Source of the DNA: Candidatus Thermoflexus tengchongensis
Lineage (GTDB): Bacteria > Chloroflexota > Anaerolineae > Thermoflexales > Thermoflexaceae
Direction: 5' to 3'
Length of the DNA stretch: 38,548 nucleotides
Assembly: GCA_016842085.1 (NCBI GenBank)
Contig: JAEVEX010000071.1
Coordinates: forward strand, 1-38,548
Shown here: positions 1 to 7,266 of the stretch, one piece after another
Numbering within the stretch: the stretch's first letter is position 1
Layout: the number at the start of each line of letters is the position of its first letter
Position numbers and translations under genes: made by a program
Notes under the pieces: generated by a model
The model's input: the letters and a program-made list of their open reading frames with translations, nothing else
Database searches by the model: none
Told to the model about the DNA's origin: nothing

Positions 1-117
1 CGACGCCGCTGGCGGCCTCGCTCGCCAGCGATGGTCGCCGGCTTGACCGACCATATTTGGACTGTTAAAGAGCTACTGATGACCGTTGTGGCTCCTGAAG
101 TCATCAACACAAAATAG
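1..117 (+). pseudogene. IS1-like transposase, C-terminal fragment (copy 1)
   Basis: The frame is open from the window edge to a TAG at 115-117 and encodes the last 38 residues of a transposase, including the segment [13 protein letters not shown]. The same segment occurs at 4136-4216, so the two are copies of one element. I place it in the IS1-like DDE group because the second copy also keeps a zinc-ribbon-like N-terminal piece. The remainder lies outside the window, so I cannot say whether this copy is intact. The last residues differ between copies ([10 protein letters not shown] here, TIPVPAGNT in the other), which shows they have diverged. Confidence 0.7.
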
Positions 118-127
118 GGAGACTACC
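118..127. repeat. Right-end sequence of IS copy 1
   Basis: GGAGACTACC directly follows the transposase stop. The identical ten bases follow the second copy at 4220-4229. They are probably the terminal bases of the element. I could not find the matching inverted end (GGTAGTCTCC) on the left side of the second copy, so the inverted-repeat interpretation is unproven. Confidence 0.5.
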
Positions 128-131
128 CACC

Positions 132-282
132 ATGAAGCAGGCAGGTTATTGGGCATGGGCCCGGCGCCACAGGATCCCTATGCGGCCTCTGGATGAAATG
201 CACGGCCAGGGATCCGGATCGGCAATCCGGATGCCGCAGGTTGTTCATGAGGCGGATGTGCTGATCGCACTGCCTCGATTGA
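132..282 (+). pseudogene. Possible gene remnant resembling DUF362, joined to EIIC
   Basis: Between the IS end and the EIIC gene, one frame reads through a stretch including MPQVVHEADVLIALPRL, which resembles the segment of DUF362-type proteins where a metal-cluster or cofactor domain follows 'LEADVLINLPKLKTH'. The similarity stops near 280, and EIIC coding sequence begins within about 15 bases in a different frame. The simplest reading is a leftover of an unrelated gene fused to EIIC by a deletion. The resemblance is short, so this is tentative. The ATG at 132 has no convincing ribosome binding site. Confidence 0.3.
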
Positions 283-315
283 CCGGAAGCGGTCCTGCAG
301 CGTATCGGGCGTTCA

Positions 316-1374
316 TTGATGCTGCCGATCGCTGTGCTTCCGGCAGCGGGGATCCTCCTGCGGTTCGGCCAGCCGGATCTCCTGAACATCCCATGGCTGG
401 CGGATGCGGGCGGGGTGATCTTCGGCAACCTTCCATTGCTCTTTGCCGTCGGCGTGGCCATCGGCTTCACCGCTGATGTCGGGACAGCTGGTCTGGCCGG
501 GGCGGTCTGCTACTGGGTGATGACGAAGGTCCTTGCGGATATCAGCACCAGCGTCTATCACCTGGAGAAGCCGTCCGATATGGGTGTGCTGGCCGGCATC
601 CTGAGCGGCCTGCTGGCGGCCTATCTTTACGAACGGTTCCACACCATTCAATTGCCGGAGTGGCTGGCCTTCTTCGGTGGCAAGCGTTTTGTTCCCATCG
701 TGACCGCCTTTGCCGCGGTGATTCTGGGCATCGTGTTCGGGCTGATCTGGCACTGGCCAGAGCAGTGGCTGGCCGCGGTGGGGAACTGGGCCACCCAGGC
801 CGGGCCTCTCGGAGCTGCTGTCCACGCCTTCCTGAACCGCCTGCTGATCCCCTTCGGGCTCCATCACATTATCAACTCGATCGTCTGGTTCCAGTTCGGC
901 GATCTCACCCGGTTCTTCGAGACGCGCGGGGCGGAGGGCGGCCTGTTCATGACCGGGTTCTTCCCCATTATGCTCTTTGGTTTGCCGGGGGCCGCCCTGG
1001 CCATGTATATGACGGCGGATCCCAAGCGCCGTCCCATTGTGGGTGGCATTCTATTCTCAGCAGCGCTTACCTCCTTTGTCACCGGGATCACTGAGCCAGT
1101 GGAGTTCGCTTTCATGTTCGTCGCTCCAGTCCTCTATGTGCTGCATGCGGTGCTGACCGGGATCTCCGCCTTCGTCACGATTTCCCTGGGGATCCGGGAT
1201 GGTTTCACCTTCTCCGCAGGGATCATCGATTACATTATTAACTTTGGGATCGCCAAGCAGCCTTTATTGCTCCTGGTGGTGGGAGTGGTGTTCGGAGTGA
1301 TTTACTATGTGCTCTTCAGCTGGCTGATCCGCGCTCTGAACATCCCCACCCCGGGTCGGGAGCCTGAGGCTTAA
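316..1374 (+). CDS. PTS sugar transporter EIIC, glucose/GlcNAc type, 5' end damaged
   Basis: This is the membrane-channel subunit of a phosphoenolpyruvate-dependent sugar transporter of the glucose/N-acetylglucosamine superfamily. It shows MLPIAVLPAAGILLRFGQ at the N-terminus, a run of hydrophobic helices, the FGLHHIINSIVW segment and the signature GITEPVEFAFMFVAP. Family members usually begin 10-15 residues earlier with a short amphipathic helix. Here that helix is still readable in frame (LQRIGRS, from about 295), but a TGA at 280-282 cuts it off from any ATG. Translation would have to start at TTG 316 or ATG 319, and neither has a good ribosome binding site. The gene may be silent or produce a slightly short protein. 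Glucose versus GlcNAc cannot be decided. EIIB and EIIA follow. EI and HPr are not in the window. Confidence 0.8.
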   Translation: MMLPIAVLPAAGILLRFGQPDLLNIPWLADAGGVIFGNLPLLFAVGVAIGFTADVGTAGLAGAVCYWVMTKVLADISTSVYHLEKPSDMGVLAGILSGLLAAYLYERFHTIQLPEWLAFFGGKRFVPIVTAFAAVILGIVFGLIWHWPEQWLAAVGNWATQAGPLGAAVHAFLNRLLIPFGLHHIINSIVWFQFGDLTRFFETRGAEGGLFMTGFFPIMLFGLPGAALAMYMTADPKRRPIVGGILFSAALTSFVTGITEPVEFAFMFVAPVLYVLHAVLTGISAFVTISLGIRDGFTFSAGIIDYIINFGIAKQPLLLLVVGVVFGVIYYVLFSWLIRALNIPTPGREPEA

Positions 1375-1555
1375 GAGCAGCTGGGGCAGGCATCCCCCGC
1401 ACCTCCCCAATCAACTGGGATCAGCCGAGGGCCTGCTGGCATCCCTTTCGAGGAACACAGGGTGTGGGGTGGCCTCAGGCACCCCGCACCCTGTCCATCC
1501 TTCACCATCGCCCTTCGCGCTGGCGAGAGGAGAGATTTCAGGGAGGCCGTGAAGG

Positions 1556-1801
1556 ATGCGGGATAAGGCACTACGCTATATTGAAGCGCTGGGGGGTCGT
1601 GAGAACATCCGGGAACTTGACGGCTGTATCACCCGACTGCGGGCGACCCTTGTGGACCCCAGCAAGGTGGATGAGGCCAAGCTGCGGGCGGCCGGGATGA
1701 TCGGGCGGCCGATTCGAATGGGAAATGGGATTCAGATCGTGGTGGGCACCCATGCGGAGCTGATCGCCACGGAGATCAATAAGATTCTTCGGGGAGGTTA
1801 G
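1556..1801 (+). CDS. PTS EIIB domain protein, glucose/GlcNAc type
   Basis: An 81-residue free-standing EIIB domain, which takes phosphate from EIIA and passes it to the sugar carried by EIIC. The phosphorylated cysteine is Cys24 in the motif LDGCITRLRATL, typical of the family, and the C-terminal half keeps GNGIQIVVGTHAELI. In many bacteria this domain is fused to EIIC, whereas here it is separate, 181 bases downstream of the EIIC stop. It ends one base before the EIIA start, so the two are almost certainly translated together. The gap upstream contains no other gene that I can support. Confidence 0.88.
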   Translation: MRDKALRYIEALGGRENIRELDGCITRLRATLVDPSKVDEAKLRAAGMIGRPIRMGNGIQIVVGTHAELIATEINKILRGG

Positions 1802-2272
1802 ATGGTGCCCATCCTGTCTCCTTTCACCGGCCGGGTCGTGCCCCTGGATGAGGTTCCGGATCCGGTGTTTGCGGAGCGCATGCTGGGAGAGGGCGTCGCT
1901 GTCGATCCAGGGGAGGGGATCGCCGTGGCGCCCATCCGCGGCCGCCTCGTGGTGCTGCACTCGGCCAACCATGCATTCGCCATCGAGGCGGAGAACGGTC
2001 TGAAAGTCCTGGTGCATATCGGCCTGGACACCGTTCACCTGCGGGGGGAGGGTTTTGAGCGACTGGCCCATGAGGGGGATTGGGTGGAAGCGGGCCAGCC
2101 CATCGTGCGCTTTGAGCCCGGGCGGATCCGGGCAGCCGGCTACTGTCTGCTTTCCCCGGTGGTCCTGCCGGATCTCCCGGAGGGCTATCGAATTCAACAT
2201 GTTACCGCTTCTGAAGTGGTCGCAGGGCGGGATCCTCTGCTTTACGTCATGGTAGTGAGCCATGCCGGCTAA
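1802..2272 (+). CDS. PTS EIIA protein, glucose (Crr-like) family
   Basis: A 156-residue single-domain EIIA of the Crr type. It shuttles phosphate from HPr to EIIB in the cytoplasm. The phosphorylation site is His72 in VLVHIGLDTVHL, with the supporting active-site histidine His57 in NHAFAIEAENG. The 15-residue spacing matches the His75/His90 pair of the E. coli protein. The sequence runs the full length of the domain. It abuts EIIB and overlaps the next gene by 11 bases, so the three form a tight unit. In some bacteria this protein also regulates other uptake systems, but nothing here shows that. Confidence 0.9.
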   Translation: MVPILSPFTGRVVPLDEVPDPVFAERMLGEGVAVDPGEGIAVAPIRGRLVVLHSANHAFAIEAENGLKVLVHIGLDTVHLRGEGFERLAHEGDWVEAGQPIVRFEPGRIRAAGYCLLSPVVLPDLPEGYRIQHVTASEVVAGRDPLLYVMVVSHAG

Positions 2273-3194
2273 GCGCCTGCTGGAAGCCTTCGCCAGTGAT
2301 TTTCGCGCAATGAATGGCCGGGAACTTCTGGACAGCATCCGGCGCTCGGAAGGGCGGGTCCTGTGTGCGGAGGTTCTGACGCTCGCTCCTCCCCTGGTCG
2401 ATGGGGTCAGCAATGCGGAGCTTGCAGCCGCGATGGGAGCTGATCTGATCCTGCTGAACGGTTACAACGTGCTTCAGCCGCAGGTACCCGGTTTCCCGAG
2501 CGAAGCCGAGCTGGATGTGGGGTGGGTGCGCCTGTCCACCGGCACAGGCACGACTCCTGCGCAGGTGAAAGCGTGGATTGGGCGCCCGGTCGGTTTGAAC
2601 CTGGAACCGATTCCGGATCCCGAGAAAGCCGCTCAGGCGATAGGGCGACTGGCCACCCCGGAGAATGCCCGGCGCGCCCTCGAGCAGGGTGCGGATTTCC
2701 TGGTGATCACTGGCAACCCGGAGACAGGTGTGACCGGGGAGGGAATCGCCGGGGCAGTCGCGCAAATTCGGAAAGCGATCGGCAGCGTTCCCATGATATT
2801 GGCTGGGAAGATGCACCGGGCTGGAGCGGATGAGCCGGTGATCTCGGAACGGGATGTAGAGGCGATGATTGAGGCGGGGGCGGATGGGATCCTGATCCCT
2901 CTGCCCGGGACCGTTCCAGGCGTGACGGAGGAGGAGGCCGCCCGGCTGACCGCGCGAATTCACCGAGCAGGCTGTCTGGTGGTGGGAACCATTGGCACCT
3001 CTCAGGAAGGTGCCACGCCCTCCGTAATAGAACAGCTGGCATTGGCGGGCAAACGGGCAGGAGTGGATATCTTTCACATCGGCGATGCGGGGTTCATGGG
3101 GATAGCCTTCCCGGAAAACATCTATGCCCTCTCTCTGGCCATCCGCGGCCGACGGCACACCTGGCGCCGGATGGCCGCCTCTCTTCATCGCTGA
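2262..3194 (+). CDS. DUF7916-type TIM-barrel protein (PEP mutase-like fold)
   Basis: A 310-residue protein beginning KRLLEAFASDFRAMNGRELL and ending in RGRRHTWRRMAAS, both hallmarks of a family often annotated as PEP phosphonomutase-like or DUF7916 and repeatedly found beside PTS genes. Internal segments such as GADLILLNGYNVLQPQV, VGLNLEPIPDP, LVITGNPETGVTGE and ILAGKMHRAG, together with an IGTSQEG loop, fit a beta/alpha barrel. The reaction is not established, to my knowledge. Position in the PTS unit suggests work on the phosphosugar product or a control role, which is inference. The start overlaps the EIIA stop by 11 bases. Length is normal for the family, so this gene looks intact although EIIC does not. 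Confidence 0.75.
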   Translation: MPAKRLLEAFASDFRAMNGRELLDSIRRSEGRVLCAEVLTLAPPLVDGVSNAELAAAMGADLILLNGYNVLQPQVPGFPSEAELDVGWVRLSTGTGTTPAQVKAWIGRPVGLNLEPIPDPEKAAQAIGRLATPENARRALEQGADFLVITGNPETGVTGEGIAGAVAQIRKAIGSVPMILAGKMHRAGADEPVISERDVEAMIEAGADGILIPLPGTVPGVTEEEAARLTARIHRAGCLVVGTIGTSQEGATPSVIEQLALAGKRAGVDIFHIGDAGFMGIAFPENIYALSLAIRGRRHTWRRMAASLHR

Positions 3195-3288
3195 GCTACA
3201 TTATGGCACCACCCTATTCCGCAGGCTCCTGAGGGCGAGGTGGATAACGAAGCTCCACCCCGCCCCTGCATTTCCCATGGGGTGAAGC

Positions 3289-3738
3289 CTAATCCAGTTT
3301 CTCTGGCAACTTGTGGGAAAGTAGCCGGGGAACCAGGTCCGGGCATGAAAAGCGAACGAAAGCCAGCTCCAGCATCAACGGACCTGCCAGGAAGATAAGA
3401 GCTCCTGGAGCGATCTTCGCCTTTTTGAGATAGAAAGGACCTGCCCGGACTTCCACCTGACCCTCCTGGATGGTCTGTCGCCATCGCTCCCAGGTTCGAG
3501 TGCCGATCCGCCTCCGATGATTCTGCACATCCCGATAGATAGTTGCCGCCGAGATGCGAATGCCCAGATTGCGCAGCATGAAAGCGGCGGCCGCCCCAGA
3601 GAAACCGGCCAGATACAGGAGCACCCCCAGGGCTCGAAGCGTCTGGCTTCGTTGCTGACCGGTCTCCACCACCTCCGGCTGAGCTGTCCACGTCATTCCA
3701 CATTGCTTACAGCGGAAGCGAATCTGCCCCAGCAACAT
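3289..3738 (-). pseudogene. Truncated zinc-ribbon/HTH transposase-like gene
   Basis: The 149-residue frame begins with the second half of a zinc ribbon (IRFRCKQCGMTWT). It continues into a helix-turn-helix-like stretch (NLGIRISAATIYRDVQNHRRR) and a beta-rich part that may be the start of a catalytic domain. The first CxxC pair of the ribbon should lie just upstream, but that DNA is now the left edge of the IS1-like remnant at about 3740, so the N-terminus was probably lost by insertion or deletion. No catalytic Asp/Glu set can be recognised, and the C-terminus is short for a transposase. It may instead be a diverged DNA-binding protein. It points toward the PTS genes, tail to tail. Confidence 0.45.
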
Positions 3739-3759
3739 GGGAGTTAAATCTCGAACCCA

Positions 3760-4229
3760 TTCAGCAGCGAAATATCAAGAAGGTCGGCAAGACCAAGGGG
3801 GGCCGTCAGCGATACCCATGCAAGACCTGCAAGCGGACCTTTACCGAGACCAAAGGGACGGTCTTCTATTGCCCCGCCGCCGACCGTCTCCGATGGCTGT
3901 GGCGGCATCCGCGAAGCAATGGTGGAAGTCTACGGGAAGGTGCCGGAGTATATGGGGATAGGGCGACCGCCAACCAGGAAGCGGAAGACGCTGGCCTACT
4001 CCAGGGGGCCTGGAGATGCACCGAGCGGCTGCCGCCTGGGAAGACATCGTTTACAACCTAGTCCGCCCCCTCAAGACCTTGCGCCTCGAGATCGCCGATG
4101 ATCCGCAGCGCCGCTGGCTTCCCAGAACACCGGCGATGGCGGCCGGCCTGACCGATCATATTTGGACGGTTAAAGAGCTACTGACGACTATACCTGTCCC
4201 CGCTGGCAACACTTAACATGGAGACTACC
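3760..4229 (+). mobile_element. Decayed IS1-like element (copy 2), internally deleted
   Basis: Pieces of one transposase can be read in order but in different frames. First comes a zinc-ribbon end (KKVGKTKGGRQRYPCKTCKR, then TFTETKGTVFY, about 3775-3870). Next is a catalytic-region piece (VSDGCGGIREAMVEVYGKV, about 3880-3950, with GRPPTRKR after it). Last is the C-terminal piece from about 4013 to the TAA at 4214-4216 (WEDIVYNLVRPLKTLRLEI, then [17 protein letters not shown]). Large parts between the pieces are missing and frames shift, so it cannot make transposase. Its last 80 bases match 31-127 of the window. The left end is absent; the right end GGAGACTACC is at 4220-4229. Confidence 0.75.
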
Positions 4230-4351
4230 AGATGTTTCTGTCGCATTTTATATGTTCCATTATTTGGAACAAGGTTTCTCTATACGGAATCTTAAGTTTT
4301 TGTGGAGCATCCGTCAATGGGCTTCGCAAACTTGGTGGAAATCCCCTTTTA

Positions 4352-4381
4352 TCCCCCCTGGGTTTGATCCGGCAGGGGGGA
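4352..4381 (+). terminator. 9-bp perfect hairpin, possible terminator
   Basis: TCCCCCCTG at 4352-4360 pairs perfectly with CAGGGGGGA at 4373-4381 across a 12-base loop. Downstream there is only CATTTTGGGG, a weak T-run. It could stop read-through from the IS/PTS side into the catabolic block, or be a remnant of a mobile element. The flanking CCCC (4343-4347 region) and GGGG (from about 4391) extend the symmetry loosely. Confidence 0.4.
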
Positions 4382-4476
4382 CCCTCATTTTGGGGGCCGG
4401 GAAGACCGCTTCGGCAGCTCTCCAACCCCAGAAACCCAGACAGATGATTCCCCGAAGAAACACAGGAAGACGGCAC

Positions 4477-4505
4477 TTGACAAAATATCCAGATCTTCAT
4501 ATCAT
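4477..4505 (+). promoter_or_regulatory. Sigma70-type promoter for the gntR-led operon
   Basis: TTGACA at 4477-4482 and TATCAT at 4500-4505 are separated by exactly 17 bases, a near-consensus housekeeping promoter. Transcription should start around 4511-4513, inside the operator that follows, 90 bases before the regulator's ATG. It is the only promoter of this quality seen before the long run of plus-strand genes that begins at 4602. Confidence 0.75.
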
Positions 4506-4510
4506 GTATG

Positions 4511-4542
4511 CTGGTCATACCACCATATCATATGCTGACCAG
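4511..4542 (+). promoter_or_regulatory. FadR/GntR-type operator overlapping the start site
   Basis: TGGT-CAT-ACCA at 4512-4522 is a perfect dyad with the four-plus-four-base, three-base-spacer layout typical of FadR-subfamily operators. A larger dyad, CTGGTCA (4511-4517) and TGACCAG (4536-4542), and a perfect CATATCATATG palindrome (4524-4534) overlap it, so two dimers could bind side by side. The position immediately downstream of the -10 box fits repression by the product of the adjacent gene, which carries the matching FadR-type DNA-binding domain. That this protein binds here is inference. Confidence 0.7.
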
Positions 4543-4601
4543 ATGATCGGCCGAATCAGGTGGAGGTCTTTCAACGCCGAGGTTAAGTGAAGGGGGGCGT
4601 T

Positions 4602-5303
4602 ATGTATACGCCGGTGCGTCTGGCAAGGCTTTATGAGCAGATTGTGGAACAAATTGAGGCACGAATCCGCAATGGGGAGTTGAAGCCGGGGGACCAGCTG
4701 CCTTCCGAGCGGGAGCTGGCCGAGCAGTTTGGAGTGAGCCGCACGGCGGTGCGGGAGGCCATCAAAGCGCTGCGGGAAAAAGGCCTGGTCGAGGTTCATC
4801 CCGGGCGCGGCACTTTCGTAACGGACAATGTCCATCAGGTGGTTCGGCAAACCCTGGGCCTGCTGCTGCGTCGCGAACGGGCCCGCCGGATCTCCGATCT
4901 GATGGAAGTCCGGGAACTGCTGGAGCCCTCGATCGCAGCTCTGGCAGCGGAGCGGGCCACCGAGGAACATCTGGAGGCCATGCGCCGCGCGGTCGAAATC
5001 ATGGATGCCTCTTTCGATGATCCAGAGCAGTTTGTGGAAGCGGACCTGGATTTCCATCTGGCGCTGGCGGAAGGGACCGGAAACCCGCTCATTCCTCTTT
5101 TGATTGACCCCATTATTGACCTGCTCCGGGAGCACCGGATCCAGGTGTTCCTGGTCGGTGGAGCGGCGCGGGGCCAGTTCTACCACAAGCAGATCCTGGA
5201 GGCGGTCACACGGCGAGACCCCGAAGCCGCGCGGGCCGCTATGATCGCTCACCTCCAGCAAATCCGGGAGGACAGCGCGCATATCCTGGAGGAAACCCCC
5301 TAA
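4602..5303 (+). CDS. FadR-family (GntR) transcriptional regulator
   Basis: This 233-residue DNA-binding repressor or activator has an N-terminal winged helix-turn-helix (LKPGDQLPSERELAEQFGVS, then RTAVREAIKALREKGLVEVHPGRGTFV). The C-terminal all-helical FCD ligand domain includes DLMEVRELLEPSIAALAAER and an acidic/histidine-rich metal-binding pattern (DLDFHLALAEGTGNP, later HKQILEAVTRRD). FCD domains usually bind carboxylic acids through a metal ion. I chose ATG 4602 because AGGGGGG lies 4 bases upstream. A GTG at 4587 is in frame but lacks a binding site. It heads the catabolic block and has an FadR-type operator in its own promoter, so autoregulation and control of the following genes are likely. 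The effector is unknown. Confidence 0.9.
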   Translation: MYTPVRLARLYEQIVEQIEARIRNGELKPGDQLPSERELAEQFGVSRTAVREAIKALREKGLVEVHPGRGTFVTDNVHQVVRQTLGLLLRRERARRISDLMEVRELLEPSIAALAAERATEEHLEAMRRAVEIMDASFDDPEQFVEADLDFHLALAEGTGNPLIPLLIDPIIDLLREHRIQVFLVGGAARGQFYHKQILEAVTRRDPEAARAAMIAHLQQIREDSAHILEETP

Positions 5304-5315
5304 GGAGGGGCCGGA

Positions 5316-6197
5316 ATGGCCAATCTGGGATTCGTCGGATTGGGCACGATGGGTGGCCGGATCGCTAAGCGGTTGATGGATGCCGGCCATGTGGTGACCG
5401 GCTACAACCGGACCAGGGAGAAGGCCCGATGGCTGATCGAAGCCGGGATGCAATGGGCAGATAGCCCCCGGGCTGTGGCTGAAGCGGCAGACATCATTTT
5501 TTCCATGGTTACAGATACCCGAGCCCTGCAGGCCATTGCCCTGGGGCCGGATGGGATCCTGGCGGGTCTGGGGCCGGGCAAGATTTACATCGATATGAGC
5601 ACGGTCAACCCGGCCTTCAGCCGGGAGCTGGCGGCTCAGGTGGCTGCCCGGGGGGCCGCTATGCTGGATGCCCCGGTCTCCGGCAGCGTTTCCACCCTGG
5701 AAGCCGGCCAGCTTTCCATTATGGTGGCTGGAGATCGAGAGGTCTTCGAACGGGTGCTGCCGATCCTCCAGGATATCGGGCCCACGGTTACCTATGTTGG
5801 ACCCAATGGGCTGGCAGTAGCCATGAAGATCGCTGTTAACCTGGGCCTGGCCGTTCAGATGCTGGCTTTCAGCGAAGCCGTCCTGCTGGCAGAGAAGAGC
5901 GGCATCCCTCGAGAAATCGCCGTGCGCGTCCTGCTGAACAGTGTGGCCGCTTCCCCCATGTTGAAATATCGGGGTCCCTTTGTCCTCCAGATGCCAGAGG
6001 AAGCCTGGTTTGATGTGAATATGATGCAAAAGGATCTTTTGCTGGCCCTGGAGATGGGCCGCAACCTGGATGTTCCATTGCCCACCACGGCCGTAGCCAA
6101 CGAGTTCCTGACCGCGGCGCGAGGGATGGGGCTGGCCCATCAGGATTTCGCCGTTGTTTTCCATGTCCTGGCCCGCATGTCAGGCCTGGAAGCCTGA
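5316..6197 (+). CDS. NAD(P)-dependent beta-hydroxyacid dehydrogenase
   Basis: The protein has 293 residues, full length for the 3-hydroxyisobutyrate dehydrogenase / tartronate semialdehyde reductase family. The Rossmann dinucleotide loop is GFVGLGTMGGRIAKRL at residues 5-20, the substrate loop is DAPVSGSVSTLEAGQLS, and the catalytic lysine is Lys171 (AVAMKIAVN; the usual motif is GxxxKxxNN). It would interconvert a 3-hydroxy acid and its semialdehyde in the cytoplasm. The start lies 12 bases after the regulator stop behind AAGGAGG. With an aldehyde dehydrogenase further down the same operon, it could handle a semialdehyde intermediate. The exact substrate cannot be read from sequence. Confidence 0.9.
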   Translation: MANLGFVGLGTMGGRIAKRLMDAGHVVTGYNRTREKARWLIEAGMQWADSPRAVAEAADIIFSMVTDTRALQAIALGPDGILAGLGPGKIYIDMSTVNPAFSRELAAQVAARGAAMLDAPVSGSVSTLEAGQLSIMVAGDREVFERVLPILQDIGPTVTYVGPNGLAVAMKIAVNLGLAVQMLAFSEAVLLAEKSGIPREIAVRVLLNSVAASPMLKYRGPFVLQMPEEAWFDVNMMQKDLLLALEMGRNLDVPLPTTAVANEFLTAARGMGLAHQDFAVVFHVLARMSGLEA

Positions 6198-6218
6198 TCC
6201 ATGGCTGGAGGAGCATCG

Positions 6219-7247
6219 ATGATGTCAACCCCAGGGCCGAAGATCCGCGCGGAGCGTTCAGGATACCTGTCGATCGATGGAGAGCAATGGCTTCACATGT
6301 ATCGACAGATGCTGCGGATCCGCCGTTTCGAAGAGCAGGTAAACGAGCTCTACCTGAGCGCGAAAATGCCAGGACTGGCCCATCTGTATATCGGCCAGGA
6401 GGCAGTGGCTGTTGGGGTCTGTGAGGCATTGCGTCGGGATGATTACATCACCAGCACTCATCGGGGGCACGGCCACTGCCTGGCTAAGGGGGCTTCAATG
6501 GATCGCATGTTCGCCGAGCTGCTGGGGAAGGCCCCCGGCTATAACCGGGGCAAGGGCGGCTCCATGCACATCGCGGATCCGGACACGGGGAACCTGGGGG
6601 CCAATGCCATCGTAGCAGGGGCTGTGGGTATCGCCACAGGCGCCGCGTTTTCCGCCAAAATGCGGGGGACCAATCAGGTGGTTGTCTGCTTCTTTGGGGA
6701 GGGTGCCCTTGGTCAGGGCGTGCTCTACGAGGTGATGAACATGGCGTCTCTCTGGAAACTCCCCATCCTCTATGTCTGCGAAAACAATCTCTACACTGAG
6801 TATACCCCTTATCACGAAGTTCTGGCTGGTGAGATTCTGGATCGCCCCCGGGCGTTTGGTCTCCATGCGGAGGCGGTGGATGGACAGGATGTGCGAGAGG
6901 TGTATGTCACCGCCCAGCGGTTGATTGAGCGCGCGCGGGCCGGGGAGGGGCCCGCCTTCCTGCTTTGTAACACCTATCGCTACTATGGCCACCACGTGGG
7001 AGATATCGACCGCTCTTACTATCGCTCCCGCGAGGAGGAAGAGCGATGGAAAAACGAGCGGGATCCGATCCGCTTGCTGGGCTCATGGCTGCTCCAGGAA
7101 CACCTCGCTGACGAACGGGTCCTGGAGATGATCGATCGTGAGGTCCGCGAGGAGGTTGAAGCCGCTCTGGCGTTTGCGCTGAATGCCCCTTATCCCGATC
7201 CGGATGAGGTGAGGCGGCATGTCTACGCCGATGAAGCACAGCTCTGA
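6219..7247 (+). CDS. Thiamine-dependent 2-oxoacid dehydrogenase E1, alpha subunit
   Basis: This is the catalytic alpha subunit of a pyruvate/branched-chain 2-oxoacid/acetoin dehydrogenase-type complex. The thiamine diphosphate motif runs from GEGALGQGVLYE (about residues 160-171) to the closing ENN (about 184). Other landmarks are YIGQEAVAVGVCEAL, STHRGHGHCLAKG and NRGKGGSMHIAD near the active site, and TYRYYGHHVGD. The motif opens GEG rather than the common GDG, a seen and conservative variant. ATG 6219 is preferred to 6201 because GGAGGAG (6207-6213) lies 5 bases before it. Acetoin-type, pyruvate and branched-chain enzymes are too alike to separate here. The beta subunit follows, and E2 lies one gene further on. 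Confidence 0.9.
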   Translation: MMSTPGPKIRAERSGYLSIDGEQWLHMYRQMLRIRRFEEQVNELYLSAKMPGLAHLYIGQEAVAVGVCEALRRDDYITSTHRGHGHCLAKGASMDRMFAELLGKAPGYNRGKGGSMHIADPDTGNLGANAIVAGAVGIATGAAFSAKMRGTNQVVVCFFGEGALGQGVLYEVMNMASLWKLPILYVCENNLYTEYTPYHEVLAGEILDRPRAFGLHAEAVDGQDVREVYVTAQRLIERARAGEGPAFLLCNTYRYYGHHVGDIDRSYYRSREEEERWKNERDPIRLLGSWLLQEHLADERVLEMIDREVREEVEAALAFALNAPYPDPDEVRRHVYADEAQL

Positions 7248-7266
7248 AGGCAAAGGGGCGGATCGG

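Larger units (their letters stand above)
4230..4601. other. Gene-free control region upstream of the gntR gene
   Basis: About 370 bases separate the IS remnant from the regulator gene, and I see no credible protein here. The left part is relatively AT-rich (4235-4310). The middle contains a strong dyad (4352-4381), and the right part contains the promoter and operator listed separately. The untranslated leader from the predicted transcription start near 4512 to the ATG at 4602 is about 90 bases, in which I see no recognised riboswitch. Confidence 0.6.

Noticed and set aside
1-4229. An active composite transposon
   Set aside because: Copy 2 is internally deleted with frame breaks and lacks its left end, so it cannot move on its own. 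No target-site duplication could be recognised.
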